This document shows, in pieces, positions 36,108 through 44,697 of a DNA stretch of 64,000 nucleotides. This DNA is from Celeribacter neptunius. GTDB lineage: Bacteria; Pseudomonadota; Alphaproteobacteria; Rhodobacterales; Rhodobacteraceae. Both the position numbers and the translations under genes were made by a program. Where the stretch lies: NCBI RefSeq assembly GCF_900113955.1, contig NZ_FORH01000003.1:62001-126000 (forward strand). Direction: 5' to 3'. Position 1 is the stretch's first letter, and each line of letters starts with the position of its first letter. The notes beneath the pieces were generated by a model. It did no database searches. It was not told the origin of the DNA and saw nothing but the letters and a program-made list of their open reading frames with translations.

Positions 36108-37610
36108 ATGACCGTTGAAGTTCGCGTCCCCACCCTGGGCGAATCCGTGACCGAGGCCACCGTTGCAACCTGGTTCAAGAAACCGGGCGATGCGGTCGCC
36201 GTTGACGAAATGCTCTGTGAGCTCGAGACCGACAAAGTGACCGTCGAGGTGCCCTCCCCCGCCGCGGGCGTGATGGGGGACATCATCGCCGCCGAGGGCG
36301 AGACCGTCGGCGTCGACGCCCTGCTGGCAACGCTGAACGCTGGCGACGGCGCTCCGGCGGCTCCTGCCCCGAAAGCCGATGCAGCCCCCGCTGCGGCTCC
36401 GGCCGCCGCCGGTTCTGCCGCCACCGTCGATGTGATGGTGCCGACCCTTGGCGAATCCGTGACCGAGGCCACCGTCGCCACCTGGTTCAAAGCCGTGGGT
36501 GATACGGTCGAAGCCGACGAGATGCTCTGCGAACTCGAGACCGACAAGGTCTCCGTCGAGGTTCCGGCCCCCTCCGCAGGTGTGCTGAGCGCGATCATCG
36601 CCAATGAGGGCGACACGGTTGCCGCCGGTGGCAAACTGGCCGAGATGTCCTCGGGTGCCGGCGCTGTTGCCGCGGCCCCCGCTGCAACCCCGGCCCCGGC
36701 CGCCGCGGCACCCGCCGGTGGCAAGGACGTCGAGAATGCGCCCTCGGCCAACAAGCTGATGGCCGAGAAAGGCGTCACCCCGGCGTCTGTCACCGGCACC
36801 GGCAAGGACGGTCGCATCATGAAGGAAGACGTGCTGAACGCGCTGAACAAACCGGCGGCAGCCCCGGCCCCGGCCGCAGCCCCCGCTGCCCCGCGTCCGG
36901 CCGAAGACGCCGCCCGCGAAGAGCGCGTGAAAATGACCAAGCTGCGTCAGACCATCGCCCGTCGCCTCAAGGAATCGCAGAACACCGCCGCCATGCTCAC
37001 CACCTATAACGAGGTGGACATGACCGAGGTGATGGCGCTGCGCAAAGAGTACAAAGACCTGTTCGAGAAGAAACACGGCGTCCGTCTGGGCTTCATGTCC
37101 TTCTTCACCAAGGCCTGTGTGCATGCGCTGAAAGAAGTCCCCGAGGTGAACGCCGAGATCGACGGCACCGATGTGGTCTACAAGAACTACGTCAACATGG
37201 GTGTTGCCGCTGGCACGCCGCAGGGTCTCGTGGTGCCGGTGATCAAGGATGCCGACAGCATGTCCTTCGCCGAGATCGAGAAAGCCATTTCTGAAAAGGG
37301 CAAACGCGCCCGTGACGGCAAGCTCTCCATGGCCGAGATGCAGGGCGGTACCTTCACCATCTCCAACGGTGGTGTCTATGGCTCGCTGATGTCCTCGCCG
37401 ATCCTGAACCCCCCGCAGTCCGGTATCCTCGGCATGCACAAGATCCAGGACCGTCCGATGGCGATCAACGGTCAGGTGGTGATCCGCCCGATGATGTATC
37501 TGGCGCTCTCCTACGACCACCGTATCGTCGACGGCAAAGGCGCCGTGACCTTCCTCGTGCGCGTCAAAGAAGCGCTGGAAGACCCGCGTCGCCTGTTGAT
37601 GGATCTGTAA
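36108..37610 (+). CDS. sucB: Dihydrolipoyllysine succinyltransferase (E2 of 2-oxoglutarate dehydrogenase), two lipoyl domains
   Basis: A 500-residue E2. It has two tandem lipoyl domains (about residues 3-78 and 104-180), each with the modified Lys in CELETDKV. Each is followed by an Ala/Pro-rich linker. An E1/E3-binding domain ([20 protein letters not shown], about 213-232) and a catalytic acyltransferase domain ending with [12 protein letters not shown] (active-site His and Asp) follow. Most bacterial SucB proteins have a single lipoyl domain; two is usual in Rhodobacteraceae as I recall. ATG 36108 starts 4 bases after sucA. A 9-bp hairpin follows the stop. Confidence 0.96.
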   Translation: MTVEVRVPTLGESVTEATVATWFKKPGDAVAVDEMLCELETDKVTVEVPSPAAGVMGDIIAAEGETVGVDALLATLNAGDGAPAAPAPKADAAPAAAPAAAGSAATVDVMVPTLGESVTEATVATWFKAVGDTVEADEMLCELETDKVSVEVPAPSAGVLSAIIANEGDTVAAGGKLAEMSSGAGAVAAAPAATPAPAAAAPAGGKDVENAPSANKLMAEKGVTPASVTGTGKDGRIMKEDVLNALNKPAAAPAPAAAPAAPRPAEDAAREERVKMTKLRQTIARRLKESQNTAAMLTTYNEVDMTEVMALRKEYKDLFEKKHGVRLGFMSFFTKACVHALKEVPEVNAEIDGTDVVYKNYVNMGVAAGTPQGLVVPVIKDADSMSFAEIEKAISEKGKRARDGKLSMAEMQGGTFTISNGGVYGSLMSSPILNPPQSGILGMHKIQDRPMAINGQVVIRPMMYLALSYDHRIVDGKGAVTFLVRVKEALEDPRRLLMDL

Positions 37611-37623
37611 GACCAAGTTGTAT

Positions 37624-37653
37624 GCCTCGGGCAGATAGACTTTTGCCCGAGGC
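37624..37653 (+). terminator. Hairpin after sucB (attenuator-like)
   Basis: GCCTCGGGC, 12-base loop, GCCCGAGGC. A perfect 9-bp stem but no T tract afterwards, so transcription may partly continue into the small genes and lpd. Confidence 0.5.
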
Positions 37654-37680
37654 CATTTCCGAAGCCGCAATGGTACTTTG

Positions 37681-37938
37681 ATGAGCTATAGCCCTGAACC
37701 AGATCCCCGCGAAGAGCTCCCGAAGCTCACGGCATTCGCAGATCGGGTGGCTGCGTTCTACAAGAACAAGCCCATCAAGTTTTGGGGATTATTGTGGCTG
37801 TTTTCCGCAATCTTTGTCGTCCTTGAACTCATAACCGACGGCCTGTCAGGCTTCACGACACCGCGAGAAAAAACTTTTCTGACATATGGCCTCATTGGCT
37901 GGAGTTATCCGCTCTTTCTGTTCGTGAGACGGAGATGA
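37681..37938 (+). CDS. Small two-helix membrane protein (85 aa)
   Basis: An 85-codon ORF between sucB and lpd. It has a charged, proline-rich start (PEPDPREELP), then two hydrophobic segments (FWGLLWLFSAIFVVLEL at about residues 36-52; TYGLIGWSYPLFLFV near 67-81) and ends in basic residues. The ATG at 37681 is preceded by TTG, also in frame. Base composition is visibly less GC-rich than its neighbours, so it may have been acquired. I do not recognise a family, and its ribosome binding site is weak. Confidence 0.5.
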   Translation: MSYSPEPDPREELPKLTAFADRVAAFYKNKPIKFWGLLWLFSAIFVVLELITDGLSGFTTPREKTFLTYGLIGWSYPLFLFVRRR

Positions 37939-37940
37939 AA

Positions 37941-38057
37941 ATGACCCCACTCCTCGCCTTCCCTGCACAAATCGCGCATCGCGCCCCGGACTTGATCCGG
38001 GGCCTCTCCGCCAGTTTCTCGGGACCCCGGATCAAGTCCGGGGCGGGTGCTGCATGA
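37941..38057 (+). CDS. Possible 38-codon ORF spanning an inverted repeat and coupled to the MAPEG gene
   Basis: ATG 37941 has GGAG 6 bases upstream, and its TGA overlaps the next gene's ATG by 4 bases (ATGA). The first 19 bases closely resemble the start of the MAPEG gene (ATGACCCCNCTCCTC), hinting at a partial duplication. Its middle is encoded by a 21-bp inverted repeat, so the peptide contains mirrored DLIRG and PRIKSG segments. It may be a translated upstream ORF controlling the MAPEG gene or an accident of the repeat; I cannot decide. Confidence 0.35.
   Translation: MTPLLAFPAQIAHRAPDLIRGLSASFSGPRIKSGAGAA
37982..38045. repeat. REP-like inverted repeat (21-bp perfect arms)
   Basis: The left arm is 37982-38002 and the right arm 38025-38045, exact reverse complements built on CCCCGGATCAAGTCCGGGG, with a 22-base loop. 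This is a repeat type I recall as very common in alphaproteobacterial genomes. It sits within the odh/lpd operon just before the MAPEG gene and could stabilise or process the mRNA. Confidence 0.85.
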
Positions 38058-38449
38058 CCCCGCTCCTCACCCTCCTCGCCCTCGCAGGCCTGTTGCACAT
38101 CGCGCAATTCGTGGTGGCCTCTGTCATGGCGAATGTCGACCTCGGGCCGGGCTATACGACCTCGCCCCGCGACCGGGCACCAAGCCGCGAGATGCGCAAG
38201 ACCACGGGCCGGATGCTGCGCGCCTATGACAATCACGTCCAGATGTTCCCCTTCTTCGCCGCCGGTGTGCTCCTGATCCATCTGACGGATCAGTCGAGTG
38301 CCGTGACGCTCGGCGCCGCTTGGGTCTATCTGATCGCAAGGGTGCTCTACGTGCCCGCCTATGCTTTCGGCTGGCAGCCGTGGCGGTCCTATATCTGGAT
38401 GCTCGCCATGCTCTGCTGCGCCACCCTGTTCATCGCCGCGCTCGTCTGA
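38054..38449 (+). CDS. MAPEG-family membrane protein
   Basis: A 131-residue membrane protein with four predicted helices. It belongs to the MAPEG (membrane-associated eicosanoid/glutathione) superfamily: the block [20 protein letters not shown] (about residues 48-67) carries the AxxNHxE-like polar motif, and [19 protein letters not shown] lies near residues 99-117. Bacterial members are mostly uncharacterised; some act as glutathione transferases. It lies in the odh operon between sucB and lpd, 104 bases before lpd. Its ATG overlaps the stop of a tiny upstream ORF. Confidence 0.8.
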   Translation: MTPLLTLLALAGLLHIAQFVVASVMANVDLGPGYTTSPRDRAPSREMRKTTGRMLRAYDNHVQMFPFFAAGVLLIHLTDQSSAVTLGAAWVYLIARVLYVPAYAFGWQPWRSYIWMLAMLCCATLFIAALV

Positions 38450-38553
38450 GCGCATATTCGAAATGCCCGACGGATGTCCGACAGAAGTCCGACGCAAATC
38501 CGACACCGAAATCGACACTGAAAACGACCAGATCCAAGACCAAGGAGAAGACC

Positions 38554-39948
38554 ATGGCATCCTATGACGTCATCATCATCGGCGCTGGCCCCGGCGGCTA
38601 CGTCTCCGCCATCCGCTGCGCCCAACTGGGCCTCAAGACCGCCATTGTCGAGGGCCGCGAAACGCTCGGCGGCACCTGCCTCAACGTCGGCTGCATCCCC
38701 TCGAAAGCGCTTCTGAACGCGACGCACCATCTGCATGAGGCAGAGCACAATTTCGCCGCCATGGGGCTCAAGGGCAAATCGCCCTCCGTCGACTGGAAAC
38801 AGATGAAAGCCTACAAGGATGACGTCGTCGGCCAGAACACCGGCGGTGTCGAATTCCTGATGAAAAAAAACAAGATCGACTGGCTCAAAGGCTGGGCCTC
38901 GATCCCCGCCGTCGGCAAGGTCAAGGTGGGCGAAGAGACCCACGACGCCAAAAATATCGTCGTCGCCTCCGGGTCCGTGCCGACCTCGTTGCCGGGTGTC
39001 GAAGTGGACAATGACGGCGGCATCGTCGTCGACAGCACCGGCGCGCTCGAACTGCCGAAAGTGCCGAAGAAACTCGTGGTCATCGGCGCCGGTGTGATCG
39101 GTCTCGAACTCGGCTCCGTCTATGCCCGCCTCGGCTCCGAAGTGACCGTGGTCGAGTTCATGGACTTCATCACCCCGGGCATGGATGCCGATGTCCAGCG
39201 CACCTTCAAGAAGCTGTTGGAAAAACAGGGCCTTAAATTCGTTCTCGGCGCCGCCGTGTCCGGTGTCGAAGCCTCGAAAACCAAGGCCAAGGTGAACTAC
39301 AAGCTGAAGAAAGACGATTCGGAACACACGCTCGACGCCGATGCGGTTCTCGTCGCCACCGGTCGCAAACCCTTCACCGACGGGCTGGGTCTCGCCGAGC
39401 TGGGTGTCGCATTCACCCCGCGCGGTCAGATCCAAACCGACGCGCATTGGGCCACGAATGTGCCGGGCATCTACGCCATCGGTGACGCGATTGTCGGCCC
39501 GATGCTGGCGCATAAGGCCGAGGACGAGGGCATGGCCGTCGCCGAGGTTCTGGCCGGCAAACATGGTCATGTGAATTACGACGTGATCCCGGGCGTGGTC
39601 TACACCTCGCCGGAGGTGGCCACCGTCGGCAAGACCGAAGCCCAGCTCAAGGAAGAAGGCCGCAAATTCAAGATCGGCAAGTTCTCCTTCATGGGCAACG
39701 CCCGCGCCAAGGCCGTGTTCCAGGGCGACGGTTTCGTCAAGCTCATCGCCGATGCCGAGACCGATCGCCTCTTGGGCGCTGCGATCATCGGCCCGGGCGC
39801 CGGCGATCTGATCCACGAGATCTGTGTCGGCATGGAATTCGGCGCCTCGGCCCAGGACATCGCCCTGACCTGCCACGCCCACCCGACCTATTCGGAAGCC
39901 GTGCGCGAAGCCGCTCTGGCCTGTGGCGACGGCCCGATCCACGCTTGA
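38554..39948 (+). CDS. lpd: Dihydrolipoyl dehydrogenase (E3)
   Basis: A 464-residue FAD enzyme that reoxidises lipoyl groups of the 2-oxo acid dehydrogenase complexes. The FAD motif [15 protein letters not shown] begins at about residue 6, the redox-active disulfide lies in [16 protein letters not shown] (residues about 38-53), and the NAD motif [20 protein letters not shown] and the C-terminal His-Glu dyad HAHPTYSEA are visible. AAGGAGAAG precedes ATG 38554. It is the last gene of the sucCDAB-lpd set and ends at a strong terminator. Confidence 0.97.
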   Translation: MASYDVIIIGAGPGGYVSAIRCAQLGLKTAIVEGRETLGGTCLNVGCIPSKALLNATHHLHEAEHNFAAMGLKGKSPSVDWKQMKAYKDDVVGQNTGGVEFLMKKNKIDWLKGWASIPAVGKVKVGEETHDAKNIVVASGSVPTSLPGVEVDNDGGIVVDSTGALELPKVPKKLVVIGAGVIGLELGSVYARLGSEVTVVEFMDFITPGMDADVQRTFKKLLEKQGLKFVLGAAVSGVEASKTKAKVNYKLKKDDSEHTLDADAVLVATGRKPFTDGLGLAELGVAFTPRGQIQTDAHWATNVPGIYAIGDAIVGPMLAHKAEDEGMAVAEVLAGKHGHVNYDVIPGVVYTSPEVATVGKTEAQLKEEGRKFKIGKFSFMGNARAKAVFQGDGFVKLIADAETDRLLGAAIIGPGAGDLIHEICVGMEFGASAQDIALTCHAHPTYSEAVREAALACGDGPIHA

Positions 39949-39970
39949 TCCTTTTGAAATCAAAAGAAAA

Positions 39971-39994
39971 GGCGCTCTTCGGAGCGCCTTTTTT
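39971..39994 (+). terminator. Intrinsic terminator of the suc-lpd operon
   Basis: GGCGCTC, tetraloop TTCG, GAGCGCC followed by six T. It lies 22 bases after lpd. Confidence 0.93.
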
Positions 39995-39995
39995 G

Positions 39996-40466
39996 TTAGC
40001 CTTTTGCCGCCTCTTCCAGCCGTTTGGCGTGTTCGCGCCTGAGCTCCTTGCGCAGCTCGGCGGCGCGCCAGCGTTTCTTGTCCGCTTCCGTCTCCGGACT
40101 GAATTGCGGCACAGCGACGGTTTTGCCGTCATCATCCACGGCAACCATGGTGAAATAGCAGGAATTGGTGTGGCGCACGGTCTGAGTGCGGATGTTTTCC
40201 GCCTCGACCCGGATACCGATCTCCATCGAGCTGCGCCCGACATAGTTCACCGTCGCCCGGAAATGCACCAGCTCGCCCACGTGGATCGGCTGTTTGAACA
40301 TCACCTGATCGACCGAGAGCGTCACCGCATATTGGCCGGAATAGCGCGAGGCGCAGGAAAACGCCACGAGATCCAAAAGTTTGAGCAGGGCGCCGCCATG
40401 CACCTTGCCGGAGAAATTCGCCATATCCGGCGTCATCAACTCGGTCATTTCCAGATAGCGTGCCAT
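39996..40466 (-). CDS. Acyl-CoA thioesterase (hotdog fold, YciA/TesB-like)
   Basis: A 156-residue hotdog-fold thioesterase of the acyl-CoA hydrolase family. The conserved N-terminal part reads TPDMANFSGKVHGGALLKLL (near residues 11-30), followed by VTLSVDQVMFKQPIHVGELV and a charged C-terminal tail. It would hydrolyse short or medium acyl-CoAs in the cytoplasm. ATG 40466 has AAAGGGG upstream; the longer frame to 40529 is unsupported. It is convergent with lpd across the terminator. Confidence 0.87.
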   Translation of the reverse strand: MARYLEMTELMTPDMANFSGKVHGGALLKLLDLVAFSCASRYSGQYAVTLSVDQVMFKQPIHVGELVHFRATVNYVGRSSMEIGIRVEAENIRTQTVRHTNSCYFTMVAVDDDGKTVAVPQFSPETEADKKRWRAAELRKELRREHAKRLEEAAKG

Positions 40467-40599
40467 GTCCCACCCCTTTGCTTTTTCGCTCGCGTCAGAA
40501 GACTCTGCGGCGCGGCAAAGGTCAAGCACGCGGCTGACAACCTGGCCACATGTCTCACGCGGCCCCGCGGTTTTCCAAACGCCTCCTCCCGCATCTCAT

Positions 40600-40800
40600 T
40601 CGAATGGCTGGTTTGCGGGCCTTGCTGCCATTCGTCATCTGGGCGCAAGCCGCACCTTGATGACGCGGGCGGTGGCGAGCCTGTCCGCTGAACCTCTCGA
40701 TTTATCTCAACCAAATCCGAAAAAGTTCAACACGTTGCCTGAACCTGACAAAATCGCCGCCGCGCGGGACGCGTCAGCGATGTGCGGCGGCCTGCGGCCT
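40600..40800. repeat. Probable diverged copy of the dispersed repeat (copy C)
   Basis: The gap 40467-40864 has no supported gene. It contains CGATTTATCTCAACCAAATC at 40698-40717, aligning with CGATTTATGCTCACCAAATC in copy B, plus further scattered similarity including the GGGCGGTGGCG type end. It is weaker than copies A and B. Confidence 0.45.
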
Positions 40801-40864
40801 TGATTCCGCGCAAAGGTGCTACATTCAAATGTCTTCCAAAAGCTCTCAGATCGCCCCTGAAATC

Positions 40865-41518
40865 TCAAACGGCCAGCATCCTGAGCCCCTGGGTCACATC
40901 GGAACGCACGGCAAGCCGCAACCCCGGCTCGTCCCCTGCCCTGAGAGCGGCGACGATCAGCCGATGATTATGCGGCACCTCGGTGCGGTTTAGCCGGCTG
41001 TAGAGCGCCCGCATGGTCGGTCCGAGCTGAAGCCAAACCGTCTCGGTCAAGGCCAGCATCGCCGGCGCCTGTGCCCGCAGATAGAGCGTGCGATGAAACT
41101 CCAGATTGGCGCGGATATAGCCGACATCGTCGTGTTTCGCGACCAGTTCGGCAATCGTGCCATTGATGGTCTGCAACCGTTCGATCAGCGCCATATGCGC
41201 CCGCGGCAAGGCCCGGGACGCCAGCTCCGGCTCGATCAGGGCGCGAATGGCGGCCAGCTCCTCGATCCGTTCGTTCGACAGCTCCGGCGTCGAGACCCGC
41301 CCCGAAGCCGACAGGTTCAGCCCGCCATCGGCCACCAGACGCCGCACCGCCTCGCGCGACGGCGTCATCGAGACATCGAACATCTTGCCGATGCCGCGCA
41401 GCGTCATCGCCTGCCCCGGCGGGAATTCCCCATGCATGATGCGGGTACGCAAGGCACGGTAGACCCTGTCATGGGCGGCGGAGGGGCTGTCGGACTGTCG
41501 AGGCGTCGGGGTGATCAT
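40865..41518 (-). CDS. GntR-family transcriptional regulator (FCD domain)
   Basis: A 217-residue regulator. The N-terminal winged HTH (about residues 15-80) has YRALRTRIMHGEFPPGQAMT, then MFDVSMTPSREAVRRLVADG. The C-terminal FCD ligand domain has a metal/ligand Asp/His set with ANLEFHRTLYLRA (His near residue 144) and NHRLIVAALRAGD (about 186-198). FCD regulators usually sense carboxylic acids. The palindrome TGTGATCACA lies 9 bases upstream of its ATG. The same palindrome pairs precede sdhC and sucC, so it is the best candidate regulator of these TCA operons. I recall AkgR of Rhodobacter as an alphaproteobacterial TCA regulator, but cannot establish orthology. Confidence 0.88.
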   Translation of the reverse strand: MITPTPRQSDSPSAAHDRVYRALRTRIMHGEFPPGQAMTLRGIGKMFDVSMTPSREAVRRLVADGGLNLSASGRVSTPELSNERIEELAAIRALIEPELASRALPRAHMALIERLQTINGTIAELVAKHDDVGYIRANLEFHRTLYLRAQAPAMLALTETVWLQLGPTMRALYSRLNRTEVPHNHRLIVAALRAGDEPGLRLAVRSDVTQGLRMLAV

Positions 41519-41526
41519 GGGCGCAA

Positions 41527-41536
41527 TGTGATCACA
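41527..41536. promoter_or_regulatory. TGTGATCACA operator before the gntR gene
   Basis: A single perfect palindrome, 9 bases upstream of the GntR start codon, matching the sites at sdhC and sucC. Its place over the start region suggests negative autoregulation. Confidence 0.65.
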
Positions 41537-41614
41537 AATCGCACAAAGGTCAATCCGCCCCGGACGGCTCTTGCCTGCGCTCCCTCACACCTGCTGCGCC
41601 CAGCCGCACAGAGC

Positions 41615-42304
41615 TCACTCAAAGCGCCAGGCGTGCAGCGTTTCGCCCTCAGCATGCAACCACCGCCGGTGTCCGGCATGATCCGGACAGATCCGGGCGA
41701 CATGGGCCCAGAAACGCTCCGAATGGTTCATCTCCAACCGATGCGCCACCTCATGCGCGGCGACATAATCCAGCACCGCTTCGGGGGCCATCATCAGCCG
41801 CCAGGAATACATGAGATTGCCTTCGGAGGTGCAGGAGCCCCAGCGCGAGCGCGGATCGCGCAGGCTCAGACGACCATAGGAGACACCCAGCGCCGCCGCA
41901 TACCGGTCGGTGGCGGCACGCAGCCGCAGCCCGGCTTCGAGCTTGAGAAAGGCCTTGATACGGGCCGGCACGCGGTCCTCGGCGCCGGGCACCTCGAGAC
42001 GCCCATCGCGCAGCACCGCACGGCGGCCCGTACCGGGGCAGATTTCCACCTCGCGACCCAAAACCGGGATCCGTGCACCGAATTCCGGATGCCGATCCTC
42101 GGGCCTGTTGCCGAGATGCTTGCGCACCCAGTCTTCCTTTTCCCGCAGAAAGGCCACGGCCTCGCGTTCCGGCAGACGTTTCGGCATCGACAGGGTCACC
42201 CGGCCATCGAGACGCGACACCCGCAGCGACAGCCGCCGGGCCCGCGCCGAGCGGCGCAGCGTGACCTGAACAGGCGGATCGCCGTCAAGATAAATATCGC
42301 TCAT
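41615..42304 (-). CDS. SprT/YgjP-type zinc metalloprotease
   Basis: A 229-residue protein of the YgjP/DUF45 M48-like metallopeptidase group. The zinc motif HEVAHRLEMNH (near residues 182-192) provides two His and the catalytic Glu, and RWGSCTSEGNLMYSWRL precedes it as in the family. ATG 42304 gives an N-terminus MSDIYLDGDPPVQV typical of the group; the frame runs further upstream without support. Cytoplasmic, substrate unknown. It is followed by the GntR gene on the same strand. Confidence 0.88.
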   Translation of the reverse strand: MSDIYLDGDPPVQVTLRRSARARRLSLRVSRLDGRVTLSMPKRLPEREAVAFLREKEDWVRKHLGNRPEDRHPEFGARIPVLGREVEICPGTGRRAVLRDGRLEVPGAEDRVPARIKAFLKLEAGLRLRAATDRYAAALGVSYGRLSLRDPRSRWGSCTSEGNLMYSWRLMMAPEAVLDYVAAHEVAHRLEMNHSERFWAHVARICPDHAGHRRWLHAEGETLHAWRFE

Positions 42305-42525
42305 ACGGTCCTCTTGGATCGAGCTGCCGCCGATCATCTGGCCTATCGGTTTGGCCGGTCTGCTTACCGGAAAATTTCCTCGCTGTTCTTTCCAATAGCG
42401 CGAGCAGATGCAACAGACCACCAAGTTTCCGCGATTTCCGGCAAAAGCCTTTGACACCTCTCTCGCGATATGGCATGGCCCGCAAATCTCCGCATATGGA
42501 TCAGCAATTACGAAAGGGATTCAAC

Positions 42526-42840
42526 ATGCCCAAAGAGGAATGGGGCGTAAAGCGCCTTTGCCCCACCACCGGCAAACGGTTCTATGACCTGAACCGTGAC
42601 CCGATCGTGTCTCCCTACACCGGTGAAGTTGTCACCTTTGACGCGAATAACAAATCGCGCGTGGCGATTCAGGAAAAAGTCGCACCGGCGCAGGCCGAAG
42701 ATGTCGACAACGATGATGATCTGCTCGTCGATGACGATACCGATCTGGATATCGATGACGATCTCCTCGACGATGATGATGATGACGATAACGTCTCTCT
42801 CGACGACATCGCCGATGTCGCCGCGGACGATGACGACTGA
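42526..42840 (+). CDS. TIGR02300-family acidic protein
   Basis: A 104-residue protein. Residues 1-45 (KEEWGVKRLCPTTGKRFYDL and SPYTGEV) form the conserved TIGR02300 head with a CPTTGKRFYDLNRDP motif. The C-terminal half is an extremely acidic Asp-rich tail, with one seven-Asp run near residues 82-88. The function of the family, common in Alphaproteobacteria, is unknown. ATG 42526 has AAAGGGA upstream. The Asp repeat is encoded by GAT/GAC-rich DNA. Confidence 0.9.
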   Translation: MPKEEWGVKRLCPTTGKRFYDLNRDPIVSPYTGEVVTFDANNKSRVAIQEKVAPAQAEDVDNDDDLLVDDDTDLDIDDDLLDDDDDDDNVSLDDIADVAADDDD

Positions 42841-43032
42841 TTGAGAACAATGATGGGCGGCGCGGGATCGCGCCCCCATGACTGTTTCCTGACCGCGCCG
42901 AAGCTTTACGACAAAAAATAACGGCTTGTCATTTTTTCTCTTGCAACCCCGAGCGAGACAAAATAGGAAGCGCGGGCAGACGGAAATGACGCCTCTGCAA
43001 CAGACCCGACCGGGACCCAAACCGGTCATGAT

Positions 43033-43108
43033 GGGGCCTTAGCTCAGCTGGGAGAGCGCCTGCATGGCATGCAGGAGGTCAGCGGTTCGATCCCGCTAGG
43101 CTCCACCA
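43033..43108 (+). tRNA. tRNA-Ala (anticodon GGC)
   Basis: A 76-nt cloverleaf: acceptor GGGGCCT pairing with AGGCTCC (one G-T), D-arm GCTC...GAGC, anticodon stem CCTGC/GCAGG with loop ATGGCAT giving anticodon GGC, T-arm AGCGG/CCGCT with loop TTCGATC, and encoded CCA at 43106-43108. GGC reads Ala GCC/GCT codons. Confidence 0.97.
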
Positions 43109-43599
43109 AATCCCCCTATATGATTAGATCGCAAAGATTCTACGCAGGGATCTGCGTTACAAAATTCTTCTTTTGTCAGATGGTTACGTCTCATCGACAA
43201 TATCCCGCCCTTTGGCGCGGCTCTCCAGACCATGCTTGCGCCGGAAGCGTTCGAGCGAATTATGCCCTGACCTTTTGATATCCCAAAAGCGCTCGCCGAC
43301 TTGTTCGCATTAACAATCGATCCTTTCAGATCGGACCATCGCAGACCATGTCGCTCCAAATGCCACTGCCGCGGCAGAATCATCGACTTCGGAGCTCCCG
43401 CATGCGGTCGGAGGGCCGAGGAGATAGCGGTCGGGCGCCGCGACGCCCCGCAGTCATTTCCCCATATGCGCAAACAATCGTCAGAGATATTAGCCATTGT
43501 GCTTGCCGCGAGGACAGAGCGTATCGAATTGCGGCATAAAGTTGACAAAACCAAGGCGGGATGATGCTCTTAAGAAAGATTAATTTGGAGCATTTCTAG
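43109..43599. other. Gene-free stretch after tRNA-Ala, less GC-rich
   Basis: A 491-base stretch with short, unconvincing ORFs on both strands and noticeably lower GC than its neighbours. I see no transposase, integrase or repeat of the tRNA 3' end. It could be an eroded insertion or the promoter region of the RTX gene. Confidence 0.4.
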
Positions 43600-44697
43600 A
43601 TGTTTATGTTTGCAGGCCTTCTTGTATCACTGACCGCTGCCGGGTTCATGTTTGATTTCTCGGGAGGCGAGTCGGAGGACCAAGATACGGCAACCACCGG
43701 CACCGAAGAGAACGATGCAATCGTCGGGTCCGACATGGATGATGAGGTCATCGCCGGGGCCGGCGAAGACATCATCTTCGGCAACAGCGGCGACGACACC
43801 ATTCGCGGCTATGCCGATGATGACACGGTGATCGGCGGCGATGGCGATGACGACCTGCGCGGCAACGGCGGCGATGATCAACTCTATGGTGAAGACGGCA
43901 ACGATCTGCTGCGGGGCGGCTGGGGCGACGATCTGGCGGTCGGTGGCGAAGGCAATGACACGCTGGTCGGCGACGAGGGTGACGACACGCTGATGGGTGA
44001 CGCAGGCGATGACCGGCTCTTTGGCGAAGAGGATGACGACACCATCTGGGGCGGGGACGGCAATGACGAGATCGATGGTGGCACGGGCCAGGACCTGCTG
44101 AACGGCGGCGCCGGTGACGACACCATCCGTGGCAGCGGCGGCAGCGACCTGATCTTTGGTGGCGAGGGCAATGACGACCTGCGCGGCAACTCGGGCGACG
44201 ATGTCGTCGATGGGGCCGAGGGCGAAGACCGTATTCGTGGCGGCGGTGGCGATGACACGCTCGCCGGCGGCGAGGATGACGATTACATCACCGGCGAGAT
44301 CGGCGATGACACCCTGCTGGGCGAAGACGGCAATGACGTCCTGTTCGACACCGAGGGCAGCAACATCTTCGATGGCGGCGCGGGCGACGATCACATCATC
44401 ACCGGGCAGACCGGCGATCTCACCGGCGGGGACGGTCTTGACCAGTTCGAGGTTGCCTTCGATTCCTTCGAAACCCCGATTGAGGGCGAGGACAGCGCCT
44501 ATCCGACGGTTCAGGACTTTACACCAGACGAAGATACGATCCTGCTGAGCGGCGTGCCGCAAGATGCCACCGTCGAAGTCAGCGCCATGGCAGATGGCAC
44601 CGGCTCCAATGTTCTGGTCGACGGCGCAATCGTTCTCGGTGTCCCCGGGGTGACGGATCTCACGGCCGATCAGATCGCGATCGAATACGCGGCCTGA
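43600..44697 (+). CDS. RTX (hemolysin-type calcium-binding repeat) protein
   Basis: A 365-residue protein. Residues 1-22 are hydrophobic (FAGLLVSLTAAGFMF) and could be a signal or anchor. From about residue 38 to 270 it is almost entirely Asp/Gly-rich nonapeptide repeats of the GGxGxDxx type (for example GGDGDDDLRGNGGDDQLYG), enough for a long calcium-binding parallel beta-roll. The last 80 residues are a non-repeat domain (VQDFTPDEDTILLSGVP) typical of roseobacter RTX proteins. No catalytic domain is seen. RTX proteins are usually secreted by a type I system, but no such genes are nearby. Confidence 0.88.
   Translation: MFMFAGLLVSLTAAGFMFDFSGGESEDQDTATTGTEENDAIVGSDMDDEVIAGAGEDIIFGNSGDDTIRGYADDDTVIGGDGDDDLRGNGGDDQLYGEDGNDLLRGGWGDDLAVGGEGNDTLVGDEGDDTLMGDAGDDRLFGEEDDDTIWGGDGNDEIDGGTGQDLLNGGAGDDTIRGSGGSDLIFGGEGNDDLRGNSGDDVVDGAEGEDRIRGGGGDDTLAGGEDDDYITGEIGDDTLLGEDGNDVLFDTEGSNIFDGGAGDDHIITGQTGDLTGGDGLDQFEVAFDSFETPIEGEDSAYPTVQDFTPDEDTILLSGVPQDATVEVSAMADGTGSNVLVDGAIVLGVPGVTDLTADQIAIEYAA

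Noticed and set aside
33050-36940. A 1296-codon open frame on the minus strand over sucA and sucB
   Set aside because: It is the antisense shadow of two well-recognised genes in high-GC DNA; its translation is low-complexity and matches no family.
42700-42840. A tandem DNA repeat in the Asp-rich tail of the TIGR02300 gene
   Set aside because: The GAT/GAC repetition is explained by the poly-Asp protein tail, which belongs to this family.
43096-43554. A 152-codon minus-strand frame after tRNA-Ala
   Set aside because: It runs into the tRNA gene, has no clear start signal and its sequence resembles no family I know. Kept only as part of an unexplained stretch.
43700-44400. A possible CRISPR-like or satellite array in the RTX gene
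   Set aside because: The periodicity is 27 bases and in frame, matching nonapeptide RTX repeats; there are no spacers.
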